Source: Gelidibacter pelagius (GTDB taxonomy: Bacteria > Bacteroidota > Bacteroidia > Flavobacteriales > Flavobacteriaceae). Taken from it: a stretch of 64,000 nt of DNA. Below, piece after piece: positions 39,947 to 47,885 of the stretch (position 1 is its first letter; each line of letters opens with the position of its first letter). The position numbers were made by a program, and so were the translations under genes. The notes below the pieces were generated by a model. The model was not told the DNA's origin and did no database searches. It saw only the letters and a list, made by a program, of their open reading frames with translations. The stretch is taken from positions 1 through 64,000 of the forward strand of contig NZ_JAGEVG010000018.1 in the NCBI RefSeq assembly GCF_017581925.1, in the 5' to 3' direction.

Positions 39947-41161
39947 TTATAGCGTGGTCAGATACCAAATGCTAAATCCAATTAAAAATAGAATTCCTAA
40001 CCAGCTTAGGACGTGCATTTTCAGAGATGGTCGCCATTCAACAGGGGTGTGTTTACTGCTGATGAGTTTGTAATTTATAATGGCATAGAATGGAGCGGTC
40101 AAAAATGATATGATGGTGGCCACCTTTATGAGCAAGCCCATCCCTGAACCCAAAAAGAAGAAAATAGAGACGGTTCCAGCAATCAAAATACCAATCCATA
40201 ACAAATAATTCTGTTTCGAAAAATGGCCAAAAAGTAACTCTGTTGTTCTGGCCATTGTTCTTGGTGAAGCGTCCAAAGTCGTTAATGTGGTACTGAACAT
40301 CGTAGTGAACGCGGCAATACCGATGATAAGGTAGGACCAGTTGCCTAAGCTTTTGGTGTACATTGAAATCAGTTGATTAGAAAACTCACTGGCTTTATCA
40401 CTAAAAGTGGAACCGCTTTGAAACATGACCAATGCGCCAAGTGCCATAAATCCGAGTCCGATAATAATGGTGGCCAAATAACCCACATTAAAATCGAAGA
40501 GCGATGATTTTACATCATAATTTTTGATCACTTTACGTTTTTCTAAAGCCCAAAGGGATTGCCATATTGAAATATCTAAAGGTGCAGGCATCCAGCCCAT
40601 AAATGCGATTAAAAATCCGATTTCTAAAGTATTCTCTGGTAATTTTTGAACGAATGAAAGTGGCTGCGGACTTGTGTTTAACGCGAGAACAACGGCAATT
40701 ATGGTGCTTATTGTTAATGTAATGACAATGATTTTCATAATTCGATCAAGAAAGCTGTACTTGCCTTTGATCAAAATGAGTGCACAGATAGAGAGGATAA
40801 TAACGGCCCATATTTCTGGCGAAAGGAAATTTCCAAAAAGAGAAGAAGCAATGCCTGCGGTAACAATGGTTACCGTTGTTTGGATGGTAAACATTGTAGT
40901 GAATGTGAGAATGAAATAAGCAATTAAAACGCCCTTTCCCATTTTCTTATAGCCATCCAAAAGACTTTCTCCTGTTGCTAATGCATATCTCGGTGCAAAT
41001 TGGAAAAATGGATATTTAAAAATATGGACCAAAAGCAAAGCCCAAATTAGACCATAGCCAAAATCGGCACCAGCCCGAGTTGATTGCACTAAATGGGAAA
41101 CACCAATAGCAGCACCGGCAAACAATAAACCGGGGCCTAATTTTTTGAAACTGATTTTCAC
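39947..41161 (-). CDS. Nramp family-like divalent metal transporter, atypical
   Basis: A 404-residue membrane protein with about 10-11 helices and the Nramp layout. The first helix region reads GPGLLFAGAAIGVSHLVQST, where classical Nramp transporters have DPGN at the metal site; no D-P-G-N is present. The sixth helix reads FMGWMPAPLDISIWQS, where MPH is normal; the methionine and proline remain but the histidine does not. The overall pattern (GADFGYGLIWALLLVHIFKY, APRYALATGESLLDGYKK) matches annotations of Nramp-related proteins in Flavobacteriia. Substrate uncertain; not necessarily manganese or iron. It lies 2 bp after the ECF sigma factor gene. Confidence 0.82.
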   Translation of the reverse strand: MKISFKKLGPGLLFAGAAIGVSHLVQSTRAGADFGYGLIWALLLVHIFKYPFFQFAPRYALATGESLLDGYKKMGKGVLIAYFILTFTTMFTIQTTVTIVTAGIASSLFGNFLSPEIWAVIILSICALILIKGKYSFLDRIMKIIVITLTISTIIAVVLALNTSPQPLSFVQKLPENTLEIGFLIAFMGWMPAPLDISIWQSLWALEKRKVIKNYDVKSSLFDFNVGYLATIIIGLGFMALGALVMFQSGSTFSDKASEFSNQLISMYTKSLGNWSYLIIGIAAFTTMFSTTLTTLDASPRTMARTTELLFGHFSKQNYLLWIGILIAGTVSIFFFLGSGMGLLIKVATIISFLTAPFYAIINYKLISSKHTPVEWRPSLKMHVLSWLGILFLIGFSIWYLTTL

Positions 41162-41163
41162 TG

Positions 41164-41709
41164 CTATTTAATAATTATTTCTGCCAGTAATTTTTTTGCT
41201 CTTAAAAGCTTGACCTTAACGTTATTTATGGGTTCATTAAGTTCTTCAGATATTTCCTTATAGGTTAATTCCTGAAAGTATCTCAAATTGATAACTTCCT
41301 GATAATGTGGTTTTAGTTTCTTAATGTCCCGAAGTAATTTGGCTAAATTCTGTTCAGTAATAAGTTTATCCTCAGGCGAAGGCGATTCGTCAATAATATT
41401 ATGAAAATGGTCATTATCACTCTGGTTTGCTCTATTTTGGATAGAGGATTTTCTCTTTCTCAATAAATCAATATGAATGTTTTTAGATATGGTAATCAAC
41501 CATGTTTTAAATTCATAATCCTCATTATAAGTTCCAATTTTGTCGAAGGCCTTTGAGAATGTTTGGATTGCGATATCCTCAGCGTCATTTTCATTTTCAG
41601 TGCGCTTCAATTGAAAACCGTAGACATCATTCCAAAAAAAATCCAACAAGGCGTTAAATGCTGATTGGTCATTTGTTTTTGCTTTTTTAATGATTTCCTT
41701 TATTTCCAA
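41164..41709 (-). CDS. RNA polymerase sigma-70 family (ECF) factor
   Basis: A 181-residue ECF sigma factor. Region 2 carries DAEDIAIQTFSKAFDKIGTY and EFKTWLITISKNIHIDLLRK, and region 4 is LPHY-type: KKLKPHYQEVINLRYFQELT followed by YKEISEELNEPINNVKVKLL. A linker with NRANQSDNDHFHN separates the domains. No anti-sigma gene is adjacent. Instead it is sandwiched between a glycosyltransferase gene, whose end overlaps its start by 10 bp, and an Nramp-like transporter starting 2 bp after its stop. The target promoters are unknown. Confidence 0.93.
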   Translation of the reverse strand: MEIKEIIKKAKTNDQSAFNALLDFFWNDVYGFQLKRTENENDAEDIAIQTFSKAFDKIGTYNEDYEFKTWLITISKNIHIDLLRKRKSSIQNRANQSDNDHFHNIIDESPSPEDKLITEQNLAKLLRDIKKLKPHYQEVINLRYFQELTYKEISEELNEPINNVKVKLLRAKKLLAEIIIK

Positions 41710-42812
41710 CGATTAGGTTTTGAGATGAGATTTTTTATAAAGATAGAAAATTGGGTCACAATTAAAAATATTTCAAGTATGGGAAAAAAGGGAATTAAAT
41801 CCTTCTCTTCTAATTTTTTGGCGGCCAAGGTTAAGTTGATGAACAATGCTAAATATCTCAAGCCTATTAATCCAACTACAATCTCCCAATAAAAAAGAGT
41901 GCTAATCAGAACGATGCTTAATATGAAAAATAAAAATTGTGATATATAAAACAAAGACAACATGGCCTTGTGTCTTGTTTTGTAGTGCTTAGCGGTGGTA
42001 ATATGTCTACGTTTCTGAATGATCCAATCGCCATAAGATTTTTTAGGAAGAGACTCCGTAAAGCTGTTTTTGGATAAACAAATCACTGTGTTCTCAGCGG
42101 TGGCAATTTGATTTACAAAAAGATCATCATCTCCTGACTTGATGTGCATGTGGTCCATAAACCCACGTGCTTCAAAAAATAAATCTTTGGTATACGCCAG
42201 GTTTCGTCCAACACCCATATAGGGTTGTCCTAATTTGGAATAAGAGAAATATTGAACAGCAGTTATTAAAGTTTCAAAGCGGATCAATTTATTCAGAAAC
42301 GATTTTTTGACTTTTGCGTAAGAACCATAACCTAAAACAATCTGATGATCATTTGAAAAGCAACTGCTCATCTCGTTGATCCACTGGTTGGAAACAGGTT
42401 TGGAATCGGCATCAGTAAACAAAAGGTGATTGTGCGTTGCCGCTTTAATACCTAAGGTAAGTGCGTATTTTTTGTTACCCCAGAACGCTTCGATGTTTTT
42501 TACATTGACAATTTTTATATTGTTATGACTCGTCTTAAAACGCTCCATGACTTTCAATGTGGTGTCGGTAGAACTGTCGTTGATCAATACCAATTCGAAG
42601 TTTGGATAATCTTGATTTAAAATTGAAGGCAAAAACATTTCTAAATTGTTGGCTTCATTTTTAGCGCAGACAATTACAGATATATTTGGTTTGTTGGAGG
42701 TAAGATTACTATGGCTTTTCTGTTTGACCTTAGAGAAGACATAAGCGTAAAAAAATAATTGAACAATAATGACTACAATAAAGATGTAGAAAAGCACATG
42801 TAAAATAATCAT
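41700..42812 (-). CDS. Family 2 glycosyltransferase, membrane-anchored
   Basis: A 370-residue glycosyltransferase with an N-terminal membrane helix (about residues 5-27, FIVVIIVQLFFYAYVFS), a GT2 catalytic domain and two or three C-terminal helices. The nucleotide-sugar site starts ISVIVCAKNEANNLEMFLPS, the DxD equivalent is HLLFTDADSKPVSN, and GVGRNLAYTKDLFFEA plus GDDDLFVNQIA and QKRRHITTAKHYKTRH provide the acceptor site and the (Q/R)xxRW-like element (here QKRRH). The product is unknown; an exported glycolipid or polysaccharide is likely. It overlaps the sigma factor gene by 10 bp, so they are translated together. Confidence 0.9.
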   Translation of the reverse strand: MIILHVLFYIFIVVIIVQLFFYAYVFSKVKQKSHSNLTSNKPNISVIVCAKNEANNLEMFLPSILNQDYPNFELVLINDSSTDTTLKVMERFKTSHNNIKIVNVKNIEAFWGNKKYALTLGIKAATHNHLLFTDADSKPVSNQWINEMSSCFSNDHQIVLGYGSYAKVKKSFLNKLIRFETLITAVQYFSYSKLGQPYMGVGRNLAYTKDLFFEARGFMDHMHIKSGDDDLFVNQIATAENTVICLSKNSFTESLPKKSYGDWIIQKRRHITTAKHYKTRHKAMLSLFYISQFLFFILSIVLISTLFYWEIVVGLIGLRYLALFINLTLAAKKLEEKDLIPFFPILEIFLIVTQFSIFIKNLISKPNRWK

Positions 42813-42818
42813 TAACCG

Positions 42819-43022
42819 CTAAGAGTGTTGAGGTTCGTTACAGTTTTCAAATTGATCAGGTGATTTTCCACAGAACCCGCAAGAGTCGCCATCTTTATTA
42901 AGCATAGGATTCTGACTTGCACAAGTACCGGCAAATTTACCGTCTTTTTTAGCCCATATTTTTATAGTAATACCAGCAACTCCAAGACCTAAAAGGATGA
43001 GTGTTATGAATAAAAGTTTCAT
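42819..43022 (-). CDS. Small membrane or secreted cysteine-rich protein
   Basis: A 67-residue protein. The N-terminus (MKLLFITLILLGLGVAGI) is a signal peptide or membrane helix. The short outer part contains four cysteines: GTCASQNPML, SCGFCGKSPDQFENC. Such proteins are common in Flavobacteriaceae with no known function. The CGFCG motif could bind a metal or be disulfide-bonded. It precedes the glycosyltransferase gene by 6 bp in the same direction, so it is probably part of the same transcription unit. Confidence 0.75.
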   Translation of the reverse strand: MKLLFITLILLGLGVAGITIKIWAKKDGKFAGTCASQNPMLNKDGDSCGFCGKSPDQFENCNEPQHS

Positions 43023-43195
43023 CTATTATAAATTTATACAAAGATACAGGTTTTTTGGAATATTTTCAGATATCTGATCACTTCATCTTTTATAACTTTA
43101 GAAGACACTTATTTTGGTTTGGGGGAAATAATGCTCTCTAAAAAATATAAAAACATCATTCATTTTATAGGATACTAACCAGTCAAAGTTAAATT

Positions 43196-43876
43196 ATCAA
43201 AAAAACTATTAGCAAAACTTTTTGGCTCGTTTTCGGCGGGTTTGGGATTGTAATCTTTGCGGAGGTTATCGTGAGTTTGGAATGGGGTTTTTATGCCTTG
43301 CTTCGGCATTTGGTCTGGCTGTAGCTTACCAAGGCTTACGCGGTTGGCCATATTTTTGGTGCGCACTTCAATCCAACCGTAACCATAGGTTTATGGGCAG
43401 GAGGGATGATTCCTGCAAAGGAGTTGCTGGGTTATATTATTTCTCAGCTCGTAGGTGCTATTGCCGCTGTAGGAGTGCTGTATCTTATTGTTTCTGGGAA
43501 ATCAGATTTTGTGGATATTGGTGGTTTTGCGGCAAATGGCTATGGCGAACTATCTCCAGGAGGTTACGGAATGGTTTCTGTCTGTCCTGATAACAGAGTT
43601 TGTTTTAAGTATGTTTTTTTACTTGTTATTTTAGTAAGAACCTAGCCCAAAGCACCGGCCGAATTTGCAAGATTCGCAATTGGACTCGCATTGACTTTAA
43701 CACATTTGATCAGTATTCCAATTTTAAATACCTCAGTAAATCCTGCGAGATCAACTAGTCAGGCGTTATTTGCTGGCGGAGACTAAATGCCCCAACTTTG
43801 GCTTTTTTGGTTAGCACCTATTGCTGGAGCATTAGTTGCAGGTGTTCTGCACAAAATATTTTTCAGTAAACATTAA
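43196..43876 (+). pseudogene. aqpZ: Decayed aquaporin Z (MIP family)
   Basis: Pieces of an aquaporin can be read across frames in the correct order over 681 bp. In order: TFWLVFGGFGIVIFAE, EFGMGFLCLASAFGLAVA, KAYAVGHIFGAHFNPTVTIG (first pore motif, NPT in place of NPA), then [69 protein letters not shown] with [11 protein letters not shown] (second NPA intact), and PQLWLFWLAPIAGALVAGVL ending KIFFSKH. At least three frameshifts and one in-frame stop (near 43785) break it, and a standard start codon is missing. Inactive beyond doubt if the sequence is right. Sequencing error is unlikely given the number of lesions. Confidence 0.88.
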
Positions 43877-43884
43877 AGCGTGAT

Positions 43885-43918
43885 AAAAAAAGAGGCTGCC
43901 TTTTCAGGTAGCCTCTTT
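43885..43918 (-). terminator. Intrinsic terminator after the anti-sigma gene
   Basis: AGAGGCTGCC and GGTAGCCTCT pair with one wobble around a 6-base loop, flanked by seven A residues on the + strand, which are T residues on the minus strand. It may also work for the + strand aquaporin remnant. Confidence 0.8.
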
Positions 43919-43974
43919 GTAATTTATAATAGATTAACACATCAGGTTATTTCCGTTGTAACCTATCTATAAAG

Positions 43975-44778
43975 TTAATTGTTCTTCAGTGTGATTTCCG
44001 CTACTGAGTTCTCAGCATGTGCCTTGTTGATTTTAGAGCCTACTTTTTGTTCAATTGTAATACTCAAACCAAGTGCGTCCTCCATATAAGGTATGGTCTT
44101 TAAATTGCGCTCTGACTCATCTAAAATACCAAGATTTACCATCCTGTCTTGTAATTCGGCCCAAATTTGATAGGTCTGATTTTCAGGAAGTTTAGGTAGT
44201 GAGACGACATCAATCATAGATGTTTTATCGACTGCATTTATATATGCCACTGTCTTAAGGTCTTTAGCTCTTGCATTTCCTCTTAAAACATACTTTTCAG
44301 TTTCTGGGTTGTTTAATTTCATAAACTGAAGCATTACGTTCTCAAGTCTCTTATTGTTGTCCTCTATATCACTTCTAAGATCAAAAATCTCTTCTACAAC
44401 CACTTGGTTTTCATGACTTAGTGATACATTTTGTTCGTAAAGTAAAAATGCCGTACCAGCAAAAATAAAGGCAGCGATACTTGCTGCAATGCTAAACCAT
44501 GGCGTTCGTCTATGAGTAGGAGATGAGTGCATTTGTATGACAGGTGCATCCTCAGTAATATCTTTAATAACGGCATTCAAAATATATTTTGGAGCTTCTA
44601 CCGCATTAGCTTTCGCTAGAATTTCTAAATTATCTTGAAGTCTCTCATACTCAGCTTTTACTTCAGGAAATTCAGCAATGTAGCTTTCAACTTCTAAATT
44701 TTCATTAGGAGTTGTGGTGCCTAAGATATAGCTATCCAATAGGCCCGAATCCATAAAAATTTGTAAATTTTTTTCCAT
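43975..44778 (-). CDS. Anti-sigma factor (RskA type)
   Basis: A 267-residue single-pass membrane protein. The N-terminal cytosolic anti-sigma domain (residues 1-85, with SGLLDSYILGTTTPNENLEV) has no zinc motif, as in RskA-type proteins. A helix at about 92-110 (WFSIAASIAAFIFAGTAFLL) crosses the membrane. A coiled-coil linker and a C-terminal RskA-like domain (VVSLPKLPENQTYQIWAELQ, LGLSITIEQKV) follow. It probably holds the ECF sigma factor encoded 24 bp upstream at the membrane. The trigger for release is unknown. Confidence 0.9.
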   Translation of the reverse strand: MEKNLQIFMDSGLLDSYILGTTTPNENLEVESYIAEFPEVKAEYERLQDNLEILAKANAVEAPKYILNAVIKDITEDAPVIQMHSSPTHRRTPWFSIAASIAAFIFAGTAFLLYEQNVSLSHENQVVVEEIFDLRSDIEDNNKRLENVMLQFMKLNNPETEKYVLRGNARAKDLKTVAYINAVDKTSMIDVVSLPKLPENQTYQIWAELQDRMVNLGILDESERNLKTIPYMEDALGLSITIEQKVGSKINKAHAENSVAEITLKNN

Positions 44779-44802
44779 TTTTTATATGCTTTATACTATA
44801 CT

Positions 44803-45330
44803 TTAGTTGAAGAGTTTTCGTAAATCTCTCAAACCAATTTTCAACCTAGATTTTATAGTACCTAAAGGAATGTCTAATTCGTCACTAGCTTCTTGTTGTG
44901 TCATGCCTTCAAAAAATAAGGCATTTAAAACGATTTGATACTTCTCTTCTAGTTTGGCAACGTGCTCTTTTAAATCGATGACATCTTGATTTAAACTTGA
45001 GGTTGGTAGAATATATACGTCTGATTTGTCAATTTGGACTTCTTTATTAAAACGATTATTGAAACTTCTAAGTTTATCAATGGCAGTATTGCGTGCAATT
45101 CTATAGAGCCAAGTAAAAAGTTTTGCTTTTTTTGAATCGTATTTTTTCGAGTTTTTCCAGATCTTCACAAAACTTTCCTGCAAGGCGTCCTGCGCGAGTT
45201 CTTCGTTCCTGGTTATTTTTAAAATAACGCCATAGAGGCTATCAGAATAATTTTCATAAAGCAAATTTATGGCAGCTTTGTCTCCTTTTTCAAGAAGTTG
45301 GACTATATGTTCTTCTAATGAATAGCTCAA
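44803..45330 (-). CDS. ECF sigma factor paired with anti-sigma gene
   Basis: A 175-residue sigma-70 family factor. Region 2 has LAQDALQESFVKIWKNSKKY and KLFTWLYRIARNTAIDKLRS; region 4 has LEEKYQIVLNALFFEGMTQQ then EASDELDIPLGTIKSRLKIG. It is directly upstream of the RskA-type anti-sigma gene in the same direction, the standard operon order. Promoter targets are not apparent in the window. Length and sequence are typical of the family. Confidence 0.94.
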   Translation of the reverse strand: MSYSLEEHIVQLLEKGDKAAINLLYENYSDSLYGVILKITRNEELAQDALQESFVKIWKNSKKYDSKKAKLFTWLYRIARNTAIDKLRSFNNRFNKEVQIDKSDVYILPTSSLNQDVIDLKEHVAKLEEKYQIVLNALFFEGMTQQEASDELDIPLGTIKSRLKIGLRDLRKLFN

Positions 45331-45527
45331 AAAGTTAAAATTTAATTTAATGTAAGGTTTAAAAAGTCCAAATATGTTTTTTGGACGTATATCATATTAA
45401 GATAGTGAAATTACAAATAAACTACTTTATTATTAAAATATTGCTTTTATATCGGTAGTGTCGAAATTTCTTCTTTTTAAGAAAATTGATTAATAGCTTT
45501 TTCATTTGACACTGCAGTAATTACTTC

Positions 45528-45558
45528 AAGGCTCCTTCATATTTGTTGGAGCCTTTTT
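45528..45558 (+). terminator. Intrinsic terminator hairpin, + strand oriented
   Basis: AAGGCTCC and GGAGCCTT form a perfect 8 bp stem followed by TTTTT on the + strand, and the T run overlaps the stop codon of murB on the other strand. On the minus strand no T run follows the stem, so the hairpin reads best as an end for an unannotated + strand transcript. Confidence 0.55.
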
Positions 45559-46570
45559 ATATAATATTTACTTCAGTTTCTATGGTAATTCCAAAAATCT
45601 GCTTTATAGTTTTTTGAATTAGTTTCGCTAAACCAAGTATATCCGACCCTTTGGCATTTCCATAATTGACCAATACCAAGGCTTGTTTTTTATGTACACC
45701 GTAATTGTTAAAGGTCTTGCCTTTGAAGCCTGATTTTTCAATCAGCCAGCCTGCGGGTACTTTCACTTCATTTGGAGATACAATATAACTTGGTATATCA
45801 GGAAAGTTGATTTTAAGTTCTTCGAAGAGAATGTTAGAAATTACGGGATTTTTAAAAAAACTGCCACTATTGCCAATCTCTTTAGGATTAGGAAGTTTGC
45901 TTTCCCTGATTGAGATCACCGCTTTCGAAATGTCCTGAATCGTCGGGTCTATCACGCCCATGGTTTCTAATTCTTTAGTTATAGCACCGTATTCTGTATG
46001 CAATTGATGCTGATGCTTGCTCAATCTCAAAGTGGTGCTTACGATAACATAGTGGTGCTTTTTGTCTTGTTTAAACACGGATTCCCGATATCCAAATTGA
46101 CATGCGTCTTTCGTAAACGTTTCAATCACTTTAGTTTTTATATTCAGCGCATCACAAGATTCGAAAACATCTTTTAGTTCTACTCCATAAGCACCAATAT
46201 TTTGAATGGGAGCAGTCCCAACATTACCTGGAATTAGCGACAAATTTTCTATACCTCCAAAGTTATGTTCCAAACACCATAAAACAAACTGATGCCAATT
46301 TTCACCAGCATAGGCCTTGACAAAGACTACGTCTTCGTCTTGGTCAGTAATTTCGATGCCTTTAAGAACCAAATGAATTACTAAACAATCCAAATCTTTT
46401 GTGAGCAGCATATTACTGCCGCCACCCAGAATAAATTTTTCGGGATAGGCATCCAAACTTAAGGCCTCTTTTAAGTCTTGGATAGTTTCAACCTTCACAA
46501 AATATCTTGCACGGGCCTCCAGCCCAAAAGTATTATAAGGCTTTAATGATATATTTTCTTGAATATGCAC
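45557..46570 (-). CDS. murB: UDP-N-acetylmuramate dehydrogenase
   Basis: NADPH- and FAD-dependent reduction of UDP-GlcNAc-enolpyruvate to UDP-MurNAc, an early step of peptidoglycan synthesis. The 337-residue protein is of type I, like E. coli MurB. FAD-binding motifs FILGGGSNMLLTKDLD and SLIPGNVGTAPIQNIGAYGV are clear; the catalytic region includes FGYRESVFKQDK, and the serine/glutamate end reads GNSGSFFKNPVIS and SGFKGKTFNNYGVHKKQAL. The start overlaps the stop codon of the upstream aminotransferase by one base (TAATG). Confidence 0.95.
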   Translation of the reverse strand: MHIQENISLKPYNTFGLEARARYFVKVETIQDLKEALSLDAYPEKFILGGGSNMLLTKDLDCLVIHLVLKGIEITDQDEDVVFVKAYAGENWHQFVLWCLEHNFGGIENLSLIPGNVGTAPIQNIGAYGVELKDVFESCDALNIKTKVIETFTKDACQFGYRESVFKQDKKHHYVIVSTTLRLSKHQHQLHTEYGAITKELETMGVIDPTIQDISKAVISIRESKLPNPKEIGNSGSFFKNPVISNILFEELKINFPDIPSYIVSPNEVKVPAGWLIEKSGFKGKTFNNYGVHKKQALVLVNYGNAKGSDILGLAKLIQKTIKQIFGITIETEVNII

Positions 46571-47760
46571 TAATTTGGGTAAACTTTTAAGGCTTCTTTT
46601 AAAATATAAACGGCTCTGATCAAGCTTTCTTCATTAAGTACATAGGCTATTCTAATTTGATTTAATCCGACATTTGGAGTCGAATAAAAACCTGCGGCCG
46701 GAGCTACCATGACTGTTTCCTTATTGTAGTCGTAGCTTTCCAATAACCATTGTGCAAAATGGTCAGCACTTTTAACTGGTAATTCCACAATGCAATAGAA
46801 CGCACCTTTTGGCTCAGCAATCTTCAGACCATCAATTTTTTTCAATTCCCTGATGAGGATATTTCTCCTTTTTCCATACTCTTTAATTACGTCATCAAAA
46901 TAACTTTGGGGCGTATCCAATGCAGCCTCACTAGCAATTTGTGCCAATGTAGGAGGACTCAATCGTGCCTGTGCGAATTTTAAAGCGGTTGAGATAACTT
47001 CCTTGTTTTTAGAGACCAAATAACCAATTCGTGCACCACACATACTATAGCGTTTTGACACTGAGTCGATAATTATAGCATGGTCTTCGAGTCCTTCTTC
47101 TTGCATAATGGAATAAAACTCATTGCCATCATATACAAATTCTCTATAAACTTCATCCGCTATCAAGAATAGGTCGTGTTTCTTTACAACAGCAGCCAGT
47201 TGTCTGATTTCTTCCTTGGAATAAAGGTATCCAGTGGGATTTCCTGGGTTACAAATTAAAATCGCTTTCGTTTTATCTGTAATCAGTTTTTCAAATTCTT
47301 CAATGGCCGGCAAAGCAAAATTATCGTCAATTTTTGAAATGACCGGAACCACTTTAATATCAGAAGCTGTGGAAAAACCGTTATAATTCGCGTAAAATGG
47401 TTCCGGGATTATAATTTCATCATCAGAATCCATTACACTTCCAAATGCGAACAATAAAGCTTCACTGCCGCCCGTGGTGACAATAATATCACTATGGTCA
47501 ACATTGATATTGTTTTTGGCGTAGTATTGCGCTATTTTTTTTCTATACCCTTCAGAACCTTCAGATCGCGTATATGCTAAAATATCCAAAGAATGTACTC
47601 TAACGGCATCTAGAGCAATTTCTGGAGTTTTGATGTCAGGTTGTCCAATGTTTAAATGATAGACGGTTTTTCCTTCTTTGTAGGCTTGTTCCGCGTACGG
47701 AACTAACTTTCTAATTGGAGATGATGGCATCATCTGTCCCTTTTTTGAAATTTTTGGCAT
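46570..47760 (-). CDS. Pyridoxal-phosphate-dependent aminotransferase, class I
   Basis: A 396-residue fold-type I aminotransferase of the AspC/aromatic branch. NIGQPDIKTPE and LAYTRSEGSEGYRKKIAQYY open the sequence, TTGGSEALLFAFGSVMD is the cofactor phosphate region, ILICNPGNPTGYLYSKEEIR and LIADEVYREFVYDG follow. The Schiff-base lysine lies in IDSVSKRYSMCGARIGYL. The C-terminal arginine is in VGLNQIRIAYVLNE. Substrate specificity (aspartate, tyrosine or other) cannot be fixed from sequence. It is coupled to murB by a 1 bp overlap. Confidence 0.93.
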   Translation of the reverse strand: MPKISKKGQMMPSSPIRKLVPYAEQAYKEGKTVYHLNIGQPDIKTPEIALDAVRVHSLDILAYTRSEGSEGYRKKIAQYYAKNNINVDHSDIIVTTGGSEALLFAFGSVMDSDDEIIIPEPFYANYNGFSTASDIKVVPVISKIDDNFALPAIEEFEKLITDKTKAILICNPGNPTGYLYSKEEIRQLAAVVKKHDLFLIADEVYREFVYDGNEFYSIMQEEGLEDHAIIIDSVSKRYSMCGARIGYLVSKNKEVISTALKFAQARLSPPTLAQIASEAALDTPQSYFDDVIKEYGKRRNILIRELKKIDGLKIAEPKGAFYCIVELPVKSADHFAQWLLESYDYNKETVMVAPAAGFYSTPNVGLNQIRIAYVLNEESLIRAVYILKEALKVYPN

Positions 47761-47885
47761 GAGCTTAATGTTTAAGAGGGTAAAGTTCTGAAAATTATCT
47801 CAAAGATTTTTGAAAATCGTCATCTAAAAAAAAGGAAAGTAGACTTAAAGATTTGTAAATTGTTATTACTCTAGCTTCGTTTAGG

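Noticed and set aside
43175-43366. Possible 63-residue gene on the minus strand
   Set aside because: It is antisense to the clear aquaporin remnant and has no recognisable features.
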